A stretch of 46,150 nucleotides of DNA from Segatella copri (GCF_002224675.1 NZ_NMPZ01000030.1:1-46150); one strand, 5' to 3'; positions 1 to 7,629 are shown, counted from the stretch's first letter. A program made the numbers and translations. Notes: generated by a model from the letters alone, not told the origin.

Positions 1-21
1 TTAATTAGTTATAGAATCTAT

Positions 22-53
22 AAAAAGGGGTTTTGTCTTGAAACACCCTTTTT
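22..53. terminator. Hairpin terminator at the left edge
   Basis: An A5G3/C3T5 stem with a loop of about 14 bases and a T-run lies downstream of the minus-strand gene ending at 123. It probably ends that transcript, although about 70 bases separate the two. Confidence 0.5.
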
Positions 54-122
54 GGAATATTGGAAGAACTGGAATATTGGAAGATTCGGGTTCTTCCTCT
101 AAAAAGCCCTAGATCCTTTGGT

Positions 123-506
123 TTATCTCTTCAACTGATACTCCACGATGGCATCTTTGGCCATAATTGCCTCGGCAGCAATTGTCTCGCTGATGTTCAC
201 ACCCTCATCGCAGTAAACCTTCAGGGTGAGCTGGATGGCACCATCCTTGGTCTTCGACACACGACCGTGCGCCAGCTTCTTGATCAGCAGCGACTGCGTC
301 TTGAGCTGCGGCTTCGGAACGAATTCGAAGGAGCCGTCGTTCAACTGCTGTGCAACGCCGAGACGATGGAAGCGTGGCATGCTGCCCACCACGGGATTAT
401 CGGGTGCAAACAGAAAATAATGAGTATCATCGTAGTAAGCCATGCCGCTCTTCTGAGTGTGCTGGCTGTTCATCAACTTGTGGATGTCATTAAAATCCTT
501 TTTCAT
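123..506 (-). CDS. Hypothetical protein, 127 aa
   Basis: I do not recognise this family. The protein is soluble, has no signal peptide or membrane segment and is basic near its C-terminus. Residues 20-45 are rich in aromatic residues (an AYYDDTHYFLF stretch) and the second half alternates like beta-sheet. The reading frame has normal codon use, and the ORF on the opposite strand (60-593) has no protein-like features, so the minus frame is preferred. It lies downstream of the DUF3127-like gene on the same strand, about 135 bases apart. The two may be co-transcribed, or a weak TAnnTTTG-like match (TTTCTTTG) near 526 may serve it alone. This kind of small pair is common in accessory DNA. Confidence 0.6.
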   Translation of the reverse strand: MKKDFNDIHKLMNSQHTQKSGMAYYDDTHYFLFAPDNPVVGSMPRFHRLGVAQQLNDGSFEFVPKPQLKTQSLLIKKLAHGRVSKTKDGAIQLTLKVYCDEGVNISETIAAEAIMAKDAIVEYQLKR

Positions 507-642
507 AACCTTAGTGAATTTAAGAGCAAAGAAAGCGAGAAACGTAGCGCTACCTTACCTCCGGAGATTCCTTCACTCACTCCACTCGGTTAATAATTAA
601 AAACTAATAAAACTGACTGTGAATCAATTCAATTTATACATG

Positions 643-891
643 TCAGTGATGGAACACCTGTCCATTATATTCACGTGTAGAAAATCTGAGCGTTACTGCC
701 ACAACATCACCTGGTGCCAGTTTGAACATAGCCATGTTTCCGAGCATCGTAGCCACGTAATGGTTCTCAAACTTTCCGCCCATTTCCTGCAGCACGATAT
801 TGCATTTCATGAGCTGTCCGTTCTCACTCTTCTGACTCTGCACAGCGAAGGCCTCGCCCTGCTGCACCACGCGCATCAATTTTGCATTCAT
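643..891 (-). CDS. DUF3127-like small protein, possibly frameshifted at its C-terminus
   Basis: The 82-aa product resembles the Bacteroidetes DUF3127 proteins, small predicted OB-fold (nucleic-acid-binding type) proteins. The best match is the final block GDVVAVTLRFSTREYNGQVF, compared with the family pattern of 'GD.V.V.F.I.SREYNGRWYTD'. The annotated frame stops abruptly after the YNGQVF motif. One frame over, the same DNA reads ITDMYKLN and then stops at 624-626, which resembles the normal family ending. A single extra C in the TTCC at 651-654 would explain this. The gene is transcribed from a clear promoter at 967-1000. The family assignment is from memory of the motif. Confidence 0.6.
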   Translation of the reverse strand: MNAKLMRVVQQGEAFAVQSQKSENGQLMKCNIVLQEMGGKFENHYVATMLGNMAMFKLAPGDVVAVTLRFSTREYNGQVFHH

Positions 892-966
892 AATCTTAAT
901 AAAGCAAGACCTAACCTTCCTTTAAGGCTCTTTAGTTTGTGGCTCCGATCTTGCTGAAAGCTGATG

Positions 967-1000
967 CAAAGTTAAGGCGAAAAATCCGTGTAAGTGCAAA
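967..1000 (-). promoter_or_regulatory. Promoter of the DUF3127-like gene
   Basis: On the minus strand, TAACTTTG (974-967) matches the Bacteroidetes -7 element TAnnTTTG. TTTG (1000-997) lies 22 bp upstream as the -33 element. The leader would be about 70 nt. Confidence 0.65.
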
Positions 1001-1032
1001 GAAAATCGTTTTAAATCGTTGAAATTCAGTAT

Positions 1033-1073
1033 TTTCGGAATCGTTCGGAATCATTCGGAATCAATCGGAATAA
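1033..1073. repeat. Four 10-bp direct repeats (TTCGGAATCA type)
   Basis: The core CGGAA occurs at 1036, 1046, 1056 and 1066, exactly 10 bp apart. The array begins about 33 bp upstream of the -33 element of the promoter at 967-1000 (minus strand). Copies facing one side of the helix next to a promoter suggest a protein-binding array. Confidence 0.7.
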
Positions 1074-1106
1074 AATCAAGGAGTCAATCAGAACCCCATA
1101 AACACA

Positions 1107-1152
1107 AAAAGCGGCAACCACTATCCTTTTGTAGGATAATCGTTGCCGCTTT
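1107..1152 (-). terminator. Strong terminator of the HIRAN gene
   Basis: A long stem (AAAGCGGCAAC paired with GTTGCCGCTTT, plus an inner TATCC/GGATA part) lies just after the stop at 1186 and is followed on the minus strand by TTTTTG. It is largely symmetric. Confidence 0.85.
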
Positions 1153-1185
1153 CTATAGCGTATTTTGTTTTCAAGAAACAAAAGA

Positions 1186-2661
1186 TTATGGTTCTGCAGT
1201 TGTCATAGCTTTATAGATGTCATCTCCGATATTTCTATCAGTTCCCGACCATTGTAAATGTTTTGGTGGGAGTGAAGGTACTTTTTTGTCCTTCTTCTGG
1301 CTTCCGTGCAATTTTCTGTTCATTCCATCTGCCATATTTTTTATGGCTTTTTCATCGCTATACTTTAGCACTCCAATTCCAATCAAGGCACGGATAAAAT
1401 CAATACACTTTGTTCCTGGACGAATAGCTTTTATTTCCATGACAACAGCCATCATCATAGCTACCTGTACATTGGTTGTCAAGTCAATCACAGAAGCTGC
1501 TTTTATAATTTGATTTCTTGAATTCATCACAACTCCATTGGGTAAAGTAAATGTAGGCTTCATTACTTTAATAATAGCTTCTCTACAGTCGTGTGGGATG
1601 ATTACTTCATCAGGAACTACGTTTTGTTGGTCTGTATTGGATTCCTGATTAGACATTGACTCGTTTTGATAGAGTTGCTCTTTGAGTCTTAAAACCACAA
1701 GTTCGGTACCCATGATATCATACATTTCTCTTCTTGAAAGGTGAAGATAACGCATTTGTGGTACGATATCTTTCTTTTGCAAGTTGTGGGAGTGGAATAT
1801 ACCTCTTGGCACTTTGTCTAGCCAATCTGTCAGTCTGTTGAGTTCAGATTTTAGAATATCCGTTTTAGCCAGACCCAGTGGTGCTTTTAGATAGTTGTCG
1901 TCGTATCTTTTAAAAAATCCATCCTTTTCATTTGAGAAAAACTCTTTCATTCTAGCCAGATGATTCTCGTAAATCTTGTTTCTATCCTCTTCTCTATGTA
2001 TATTTGCCACAAGGTTCTGGATTTTATGGCAGAGATCTTCTAATTTCTTTTTAGTTGAACTTGATATTGCAGGGTGATTGTTTGTGAAATCTTTCAACTT
2101 GTTGAGAATGCGACTTGTGTTTTTGCAATCAACATCGCAGAGTGTTAGGGGAATTTGGCTGTAGTAGTACTCACTTAGATTAATGAGTTCTTCGGCATCC
2201 TTATCATTAAAATCTCTTGGTAGCAGTAAGTTAGTAACCAATTCAATCTTATTCTCTTCCTCCATGAATGGCATGGAAATATCAAATGGGGATGGAGCGA
2301 TTCGTCTTTTGTATGGTTCGGGGGCCAATAGGCATTCCTTGGGGGTGTCAACATCTGCCGTTAAAGTGATGTTGCCAATCTTGCCTATCACCTTAGCCTT
2401 TACTATTGTTGTAGAGGACAGCTCTGGGGGAAATACACGTTGTATTTCTTTTGTATAGTTTTCTGATATATAACCAATCTTGTTGTAGTTCTGATAGTAC
2501 ACGGCGATAGCGTTTGAACTATAAACATTATCTGGTTCTCTTTTCAAATAGACCATAGATGGAATAGGTAGCTGTGCTACAAAATCTTTGGCATTTTTGG
2601 TCTTTTCCTCGAAATCCTTTCCAGGCATTTGGTATCTGATTGCTGTAATCTCAAAATTCAT
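1186..2661 (-). CDS. HIRAN-domain protein
   Basis: The 491-aa protein begins with a HIRAN-like domain (about residues 1-110): an aromatic-rich start, the motif EPDNVYSSNAIAVY and then IGYIS. This domain binds DNA 3' ends in eukaryotic HLTF and is found in bacterial proteins linked to DNA processing. The middle (about 150-340) is charged and helical, probably coiled coil. The C-terminal part (about 365-480) is compact and hydrophobic, and I do not recognise it. No helicase or nuclease motif is visible, so the function is unknown. It sits beside a decayed AAA ATPase and an McrBC system, which suggests accessory or defence DNA. A short open frame (2651-2710) overlaps its start and could couple translation. 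It ends at a strong terminator (1107-1152). Confidence 0.7.
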   Translation of the reverse strand: MNFEITAIRYQMPGKDFEEKTKNAKDFVAQLPIPSMVYLKREPDNVYSSNAIAVYYQNYNKIGYISENYTKEIQRVFPPELSSTTIVKAKVIGKIGNITLTADVDTPKECLLAPEPYKRRIAPSPFDISMPFMEEENKIELVTNLLLPRDFNDKDAEELINLSEYYYSQIPLTLCDVDCKNTSRILNKLKDFTNNHPAISSSTKKKLEDLCHKIQNLVANIHREEDRNKIYENHLARMKEFFSNEKDGFFKRYDDNYLKAPLGLAKTDILKSELNRLTDWLDKVPRGIFHSHNLQKKDIVPQMRYLHLSRREMYDIMGTELVVLRLKEQLYQNESMSNQESNTDQQNVVPDEVIIPHDCREAIIKVMKPTFTLPNGVVMNSRNQIIKAASVIDLTTNVQVAMMMAVVMEIKAIRPGTKCIDFIRALIGIGVLKYSDEKAIKNMADGMNRKLHGSQKKDKKVPSLPPKHLQWSGTDRNIGDDIYKAMTTAEP

Positions 2662-2726
2662 TTTTATCTATATTATTAAGTTTTCTATATAATGTTTTTA
2701 TGCTCTCCATACAACTCGGTCTAATC

Positions 2727-3089
2727 CTCCTTATCTAGATAAATACTTCCAAGGAATGGTAAATGAAGTCGCTCGCTTTCAGCATCTGTAACAGGAAGTG
2801 CTTCTTGCGGCTGTGATTATCCAGAAGAAAAGGAACGTACCCCCATTCCCATATTCTTGTTTTCCGGCTTGTCGAGCATGGTGCGGCGGAAGAATGACAG
2901 GGCATCGAGCAGGGTGGTTTTGCCACTGGCGTTGCTACCATACACGATACCAATCTTGAGGAGTTCAACACCTTCTGCCACTTCGTATAGGTATTGGCTT
3001 CTCATCTTGTCATCATTAGTAGGAAGGAAACTTAGCGTTTGCCTTTCCCTGATGCTGAAGAAGTTTTGTATTTGAAATTCCTGTATCAT
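2727..3089 (-). pseudogene. Decayed AAA-family ATPase (AAA_15/COG1106 type), N-terminal stump
   Basis: The open frame 3089-2817 encodes 90 aa starting MIQEFQIQNFFSIRERQTLSF, followed by a P-loop GSNASGKTT near residue 55. This is the start of the ABC-ATPase-like proteins often found in abortive-infection or OLD-like systems, which are normally about 400 aa. A stop occurs at 2817-2819. In the next frame the expected continuation VPFLLDNHSRKK can be read (about 2785-2825). Past the stop in the first frame, a plausible protein tail ending GSIYLDKED runs to a stop near 2727. The gene has lost the Walker B and signature regions and carries at least one frameshift. It cannot make a working ATPase. 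Confidence 0.75.
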
Positions 3090-3184
3090 AGCTGTTCTTT
3101 TTTATAGTGGTGCAAATATACGATAAAAAAGCAGAAGTGCAAAATTAAAAATCTGTTTTCGTGAAAAAATCACGTTGTTTAATA

Positions 3185-4306
3185 TTAAAAGCAGCGTTTT
3201 GTCACAATCTCCTTCACTCGTTCCTCAATCTTCCGCCACGGCTGTCCCAGGTTTACAGTCCTCACAAAGATGCGATGCCCGCCATCCTTATACCTATAAG
3301 AAAAGTCGAAATCCTCATCCACGGTGGGGTAAACCAGGGTGCCGCAAGCATTCAGAGTATGCGGCTTGCTCCGGTCTTCCTGGTTCATCACATAAGAAAG
3401 AATCTGCGAGAGATGCTCCCTTCGTACCTTCTCCCTGCCGCCATACTTCGAAACCAGCGCTTCCCTATAAAACTTGGCGTCCAGAATAAGCTTCTCCTGC
3501 TTCTCCGGGTTGAAAAGCGTCACGTCAGTCTCCATCATTGGCAGCGCATCGCCCGCCTCCTTAAACATCATTCCGAACGGAGAAAGCTGGAAATCAATGT
3601 ATTCCCTATGCACCTCCGGATATTCCTCCCGGCAATGCTGCTTGCAGAAATTCATCAGAAAGCGCTCAAAGATGCAGTTCATCCGGAACTCATCCTCCGT
3701 GAAATCCACAAACTCCAGTCGTCCGTCTTTATCCTTGACAGGAAGCGTAGAATCCCAAATCAACTTGCAGACATTCAGCGCCAGCAAATAAACCCCATGA
3801 TGGCGATGCCCCGTAAAATGCCCCGTAAGATGCCCAGGATGATTCCCTAGAAGCCGCTCCAGCAATCCCCCAGTAACGCGAATCTCCTCAATATGAGGAA
3901 ATCTTACCAAAGTCTTTCGCAACCTCACTCTGATGTCCTCATCAATGCCCACTATCCTCATCAGCCTCTTCAAGGTAGAAAAGATAACCCGGTTGATGAC
4001 CACATCCTGAGTCAATTCATCCACCTGACAGATAGTTCTGCCATTCAGATGCTTACAGCTCTTCAAGGTCTCAGCAAGATTCAGCTTGCCTCGAACGCCC
4101 TCCACTTCCTGTTCCTCAAACCGATACTCTCTTACAAGCCCTTGGCGCAGTAACCTATCGCAAGCATGAATCAAAACCATTGACAATAGGTTCTCCAGCG
4201 AATGGCATTTCTCGCCATCCACCTTCACCTTGTCGAGCTGGTCGCTTACGCCCCAGGCATAACAGAGCAGGTAATACAGATTCTCTATAGGAATTTTCTG
4301 TTGCAT
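3185..4306 (-). CDS. mcrC: McrC-family restriction protein
   Basis: The 373-aa protein matches the McrC (5-methylcytosine restriction) family, the nuclease partner of McrB. It begins IPIENLYYLLCYAWG, typical of these proteins. It ends with a PD-(D/E)XK nuclease core, seen as D261 in METDVTLF and D276-A-K278 in LILDAKFY. It starts one base after the stop of the McrB gene, so the two are translationally coupled. McrC proteins cut DNA when stimulated by the McrB GTPase rings, usually at modified sites. The repeated HPGHLTGHFTGH stretch (156-167) is odd and probably a loop. Length is typical and the catalytic residues are present, so it should be active. Confidence 0.9.
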   Translation of the reverse strand: MQQKIPIENLYYLLCYAWGVSDQLDKVKVDGEKCHSLENLLSMVLIHACDRLLRQGLVREYRFEEQEVEGVRGKLNLAETLKSCKHLNGRTICQVDELTQDVVINRVIFSTLKRLMRIVGIDEDIRVRLRKTLVRFPHIEEIRVTGGLLERLLGNHPGHLTGHFTGHRHHGVYLLALNVCKLIWDSTLPVKDKDGRLEFVDFTEDEFRMNCIFERFLMNFCKQHCREEYPEVHREYIDFQLSPFGMMFKEAGDALPMMETDVTLFNPEKQEKLILDAKFYREALVSKYGGREKVRREHLSQILSYVMNQEDRSKPHTLNACGTLVYPTVDEDFDFSYRYKDGGHRIFVRTVNLGQPWRKIEERVKEIVTKRCF

Positions 4307-4307
4307 C

Positions 4308-5504
4308 TCAGAACTTCAGTTTGTTGCAAATCAATTCATACTTATCCTCATCATCGAAGCAGATTTCATGAAGATACGGGAAAAGCTCATACTCGCAAAT
4401 ATCTTTCCACCAGGCGGAAAAATCTTCACAACCCTCTGTCTGGCAGAAATAACTGTGCCCGATTTCAAGCCCTCTATCCATACTTGAAATCACCTCGTTG
4501 GCCGCTTTCACCTTGCTCACCACCAGCTCCGCATTCTCCTTGCTGATGCCTTTTCCTTCCAGAAAATTGATGAAAGCTTCGTTGAACTCTGGTTTGATAG
4601 AGATGAATCTGAATCGGCGGCGCAGAGCGTAATCCACGATGGCGAGCGAGCGGTCGGCGGTGTTCATGCAGCCTATCAGATAAACATTCTCGGGCACAAA
4701 GAAACGTTCATCATCTTCGTTGCTGTAGGTAAGCTTGATGGCATACTGTTTTTTGCGCTTGTCGGCCTCTATCAGCATCATCAGTTCGCCCAGAATCTTG
4801 CTGATGTTTCCGCGATTTATCTCGTCGATGATGAAGACAAACTGCTGGTCGGGCGAACGCCTAGCCTTGCTGCAGAAGTCAAAGAAAATGCCATTTTTCC
4901 GTTCAAAGCCACCCTCCTCAGAAGGGCGGATGCCCTGCACGAAATCCTCATAACTGTAGGATTGATGAAACTGCACCATCTCGATGTTCTCATCCTTCAC
5001 ATAGCCAATCAGCTGATAGGCTATCTTTCTGGCGAGGAAGGTCTTGCCCACGCCAGGTGCTCCCTCTAGGATGATGTTCTTCTTTGCCTTCAACAGGGAA
5101 ACAAGCTTCTTGAATTGGCTAGCGCCGATGAATGGCTGATCTGTGTCTTTGTCAAACTCGTAAACAGGTTTGCCTTTCAGACCTTCGCAATAGTTCAGAA
5201 ATTCGATGTATTTTCTTACGTGGCATCTCAGGCTTGTCATTTGGTGTCTCTTGCCGTAGTCCAGTTCTTCGTCTATTCTGCCTGTCAGGAGTTTGCTCAC
5301 TTCTGTGGCATCCTCTGCTTTTTTGATTTCCAATACCGAGTTTACTCCGCAGGCCTCTTTAGCGACCTTGCAGATAACCTTGTTTGAGCCTACGCTGGCA
5401 TAGCCACCGGGCTTGGTTTTGTCTATTTTCAGAAACTCCAGAAAGGCCTCCTTCACCTGTTCCTGGCTTTTCCCTTCTAATTTAAAAATATTTTTATCTA
5501 CCAT
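4308..5504 (-). CDS. mcrB: McrB-type AAA+ motor of a modification-dependent restriction system
   Basis: The 398-aa protein has an AAA+ domain of the McrB branch: Walker A GAPGVGKT (148-155), Walker B FVFIIDEINRGN (222-233) and the McrB signature MNTADRS (280-286) followed by an arginine-rich segment. McrB subunits form rings that hydrolyse nucleotide (GTP in E. coli) and drive McrC. The N-terminal domain (1-115) is where target recognition normally sits. I do not recognise it, and it is not obviously the E. coli McrB DNA-binding domain, so the target modification is unknown. It lies immediately upstream of McrC. Upstream is a divergent cassette of small genes, with a phased GATCTAA array between. 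Confidence 0.9.
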   Translation of the reverse strand: MVDKNIFKLEGKSQEQVKEAFLEFLKIDKTKPGGYASVGSNKVICKVAKEACGVNSVLEIKKAEDATEVSKLLTGRIDEELDYGKRHQMTSLRCHVRKYIEFLNYCEGLKGKPVYEFDKDTDQPFIGASQFKKLVSLLKAKKNIILEGAPGVGKTFLARKIAYQLIGYVKDENIEMVQFHQSYSYEDFVQGIRPSEEGGFERKNGIFFDFCSKARRSPDQQFVFIIDEINRGNISKILGELMMLIEADKRKKQYAIKLTYSNEDDERFFVPENVYLIGCMNTADRSLAIVDYALRRRFRFISIKPEFNEAFINFLEGKGISKENAELVVSKVKAANEVISSMDRGLEIGHSYFCQTEGCEDFSAWWKDICEYELFPYLHEICFDDEDKYELICNKLKF

Positions 5505-5552
5505 AATAAAAGTCTGATTTATATGTTGTTTTATAATCTTATTTTTAAGTCG

Positions 5553-5600
5553 GATCTAAGAAGATCTAAATCCCATGGGTATTGATCTAAGAAGATCTAA
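5553..5600. repeat. Duplicated 17-bp operator-like repeat with four phased GATCTAA motifs
   Basis: GATCTAAGAAGATCTAA occurs at 5553-5569 and again at 5584-5600. The four GATCTAA motifs start at 5553, 5563, 5584 and 5594, so the spacings are 10, 21 and 10 bp, close to whole helical turns. The array ends 5 bp before the -33 element of the plus-strand promoter (5605-5636) and lies about 50 bp upstream of the McrB start. Confidence 0.8.
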
Positions 5601-5604
5601 TTGA

Positions 5605-5636
5605 TTTGCTCATTTCGATAGGATCTTCTATCTTTG
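5605..5636 (+). promoter_or_regulatory. Promoter of the small two-gene cassette
   Basis: TTTG (5605-5608), a 20-bp gap and TATCTTTG (5629-5636) form a perfect Bacteroidetes promoter, leaving a leader of about 40 nt before the ATG at 5681. Confidence 0.8.
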
Positions 5637-5680
5637 CAACGTGTTTGATAATTATATTGTAGAATTTAACAACGAAATTT

Positions 5681-5914
5681 ATGGAAAAACAATGGATTTC
5701 AACTATTGAGCTGCTTAACTATCTGAAGGAACATCCTAATAAGGAGAAAGAATGCAGACTCAATTTGGGCTATGGCCTAGGTTCCACCCATTATTGGTAT
5801 TGGGACCCCGAGACAAACATGTTCATGCACTCCCGCGATTGGGATTTTGAGCCTTATACCGCAAGTCAAGTGGTTAAATGGTACGGGGAGGGCAAATGGA
5901 AGATTGAGCAATGA
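5681..5914 (+). CDS. Small hypothetical protein, 77 aa
   Basis: The family is not recognised. The protein is soluble and very rich in aromatic residues (the motif GSTHYWYWDPETNMF near residues 34-48). It opens with a short helical segment (STIELLNYLKEHP) and ends in a KWYGEGKW motif. It overlaps the next gene by 4 bases (ATGA), so the two are translationally coupled and transcribed from 5605-5636. It is divergent from the McrB gene and shares the phased GATCTAA array with it. That position suggests a regulator or accessory of the restriction system, or an independent mobile cassette. Neither can be shown from sequence. Confidence 0.7.
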   Translation: MEKQWISTIELLNYLKEHPNKEKECRLNLGYGLGSTHYWYWDPETNMFMHSRDWDFEPYTASQVVKWYGEGKWKIEQ

Positions 5915-6189
5915 ATCATCCCGTAACCATGGCGTTGCTTCTTGTTGGGGAGCTTCGCAAGCGGGATGCATTGGAAGACGTAATTCTAGCAAATGACATT
6001 GGTAATCTACGGGTTTGCACGCATTGCGGGAAGTTGATGAATGAGGGATGGACGTGTGTAGATTCTCCTTATTGTTCAGATAAGTGCTTGCTTGCTGATA
6101 ATCCAGACCTTGATTTGGATAATCTGGCAAAAATGACAGAACAGGAACTGGATGCGTCTGAAATCTTCTGGACAGCATGGGAAGGCTGA
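5911..6189 (+). CDS. Small zinc-ribbon protein
   Basis: The 92-aa protein has a zinc-binding pattern: CTHCGK (near 36), then YCSDKC (near 54), giving CxxC and CxxxC separated by about 13 residues. The C-terminus is acidic and ends FWTAWEG. This resembles a family of short proteins with 'CxxCGKxMxEGY...YYCSDECL...YWTEWE' that I know from mobile elements and phages of Firmicutes and Bacteroidetes. Function is unknown; the zinc site suggests binding to nucleic acid or protein. Start ATG overlaps the stop of the preceding gene by 4 bases, showing coupling. Confidence 0.75.
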   Translation: MNHPVTMALLLVGELRKRDALEDVILANDIGNLRVCTHCGKLMNEGWTCVDSPYCSDKCLLADNPDLDLDNLAKMTEQELDASEIFWTAWEG

Positions 6190-6268
6190 TAGTCTTCTCG
6201 ATTTCCATTAGAGTGGGGGTGAACGAATAGTTCATCCCCTTGTTGGTGTTGTATGTTTCTTCTGCCAT
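6190..6268 (-). pseudogene. Orphan N-terminal gene fragment
   Basis: On the minus strand, 18 nt after the stop at 6286, an ATG with an upstream GGAGG opens a frame beginning MAEETYNTNKGMNYSFTPTL and running protein-like for about 27 residues. Beyond 6190 the frame runs antisense through the zinc-ribbon gene and loses protein character. The rest of the gene appears to have been replaced by the small cassette. I do not recognise the family. Confidence 0.4.
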
Positions 6269-6285
6269 AATCGTTGCTTTTTTGT

Positions 6286-7599
6286 TTAAATTAATTCTTT
6301 GCCTCCTTGTATAATTTCTTCTCCATAATTAATTAAAGTATTCATCTGGTTACGCGCTGCCTCGTTGGAAATCGCAAATCGGGTGTTGCCCTGGTAAGTT
6401 CCGTCAATCGTAACCATGCCGAAATAGAAGAGCTGACTCAGAATAGCATCGGGGGTGTTAATGTGGTTAACTGGGAAAATATCCAATAGATTTCCTAAAG
6501 CGAATCCCTTAACCGTCAAGGCTTTTATGATACAGGAATCACGGGCAAACTCCTTGTCGTAGCGAATGAGTTGGCGAACAATCTCATGGTCTATACTTGG
6601 GATAACTTCACATGGCTTCTTTGGAATCTCGTAATTGTTTTGAATGTAATTGTTCATAAAGTCAAGGACCATTGCTGGGTTGCAGATGGTAGTTTTTCCG
6701 CATTCAGAGGTGGCGAAACAATAATTGCCATACCATGGCTTCATCACTTCTATCAGCTCGTCCACGCTATGGCGGAATGGCAGCACGCTGGCGTAATAAG
6801 CCAGCATTTCACGCACTTCATCCTCGGTGAATCCCACCATCTCGTTGAACTCCGGAGACAGGGAATAGTTGGTACTGATGTTGAAAACATTGGCTAAATT
6901 GTACATGGTTACAGGGGTTACTCCTGTAATGAAAACTCTTGCTATAGAACTTGCTGCGGCACCCTTGATATTATTGAAAAAATGGCGCAAGTGTTCTTCG
7001 CCAAGAGTCTGTTCTTGGTGTTGTCCTTCATATTCCTTGTGGGCAAGAATCTGATTGGTAAAATGGTCGTATTCGTCGATGAAGAGATAAATCTTCAAGC
7101 CTGCTTCAGCACATTTGTCGCATAGAAATCCCAATTGGGCAACGGCATCTTCCTTTTGGTTCATCTCTTCCTTTGTGTCTGGTGGCAAAAGGTGGGCGTA
7201 TCTGCTGCAGAAGGAATTGAACTTGTTGTTGCAATGGGCGTCAAGTCCTTTTTTATAATTATCCAATCCTGCAGAAATCATGGCAAAATTCAGGTGAAGG
7301 ATGAGATAGCTGTTGCGTTCGGGGGTAGGATTTTCTCCGATGTAAAGTTTCCCGAAGAGGCTTTCAAACTTATCCTTCTTGTTGATGTCGTAATAGTTTT
7401 CGAGCATGGAGAGGGTAAGGCTCTTGCCGAAACGGCGAGGGCGAATGAAGAAGAAATACTTATTGGCATCTTCGATATCCTCGATGAAGGGAGTCTTATC
7501 TACATAGTAGCAATCGCCCTTTATTACATCCTCGAAATTCTGCATTCCGTAAGGGATGCGCTTGCGATAGATTCGCTTTTGTCTTTCTATTTTTGCCAT
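6286..7599 (-). CDS. AAA-ATPase-like protein lacking the C-terminal nuclease domain
   Basis: The protein (437 aa from the ATG at 7599) belongs to the Bacteroidetes AAA-ATPase-like family (PF09820 type): IPYGMQNFEDVI, YYVDKT, the modified P-loop RPRRFGKS (53-60) and Walker B LFIDEYDHF (172-180). Members normally carry a PD-(D/E)XK nuclease (DUF1703) after the ATPase, as the relative at 16983-18779 does. Here the sequence stops right after the ATPase-linked region, so the nuclease is missing. The ATG at 7599 is chosen over the TTG at 7632 because the promoter's -7 element (7637-7630) overlaps that TTG. The biological role of the family is not settled. Confidence 0.85.
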   Translation of the reverse strand: MAKIERQKRIYRKRIPYGMQNFEDVIKGDCYYVDKTPFIEDIEDANKYFFFIRPRRFGKSLTLSMLENYYDINKKDKFESLFGKLYIGENPTPERNSYLILHLNFAMISAGLDNYKKGLDAHCNNKFNSFCSRYAHLLPPDTKEEMNQKEDAVAQLGFLCDKCAEAGLKIYLFIDEYDHFTNQILAHKEYEGQHQEQTLGEEHLRHFFNNIKGAAASSIARVFITGVTPVTMYNLANVFNISTNYSLSPEFNEMVGFTEDEVREMLAYYASVLPFRHSVDELIEVMKPWYGNYCFATSECGKTTICNPAMVLDFMNNYIQNNYEIPKKPCEVIPSIDHEIVRQLIRYDKEFARDSCIIKALTVKGFALGNLLDIFPVNHINTPDAILSQLFYFGMVTIDGTYQGNTRFAISNEAARNQMNTLINYGEEIIQGGKELI

Positions 7600-7629
7600 A
7601 ATCGAAACCAACTTTTTGTTTTTATGCCG

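Noticed and set aside
60..593. 177-aa plus-strand open frame
   Set aside because: It is a shadow of the minus-strand gene 123-506. Its sequence has no family-like motif, and the minus frame has the better protein character.
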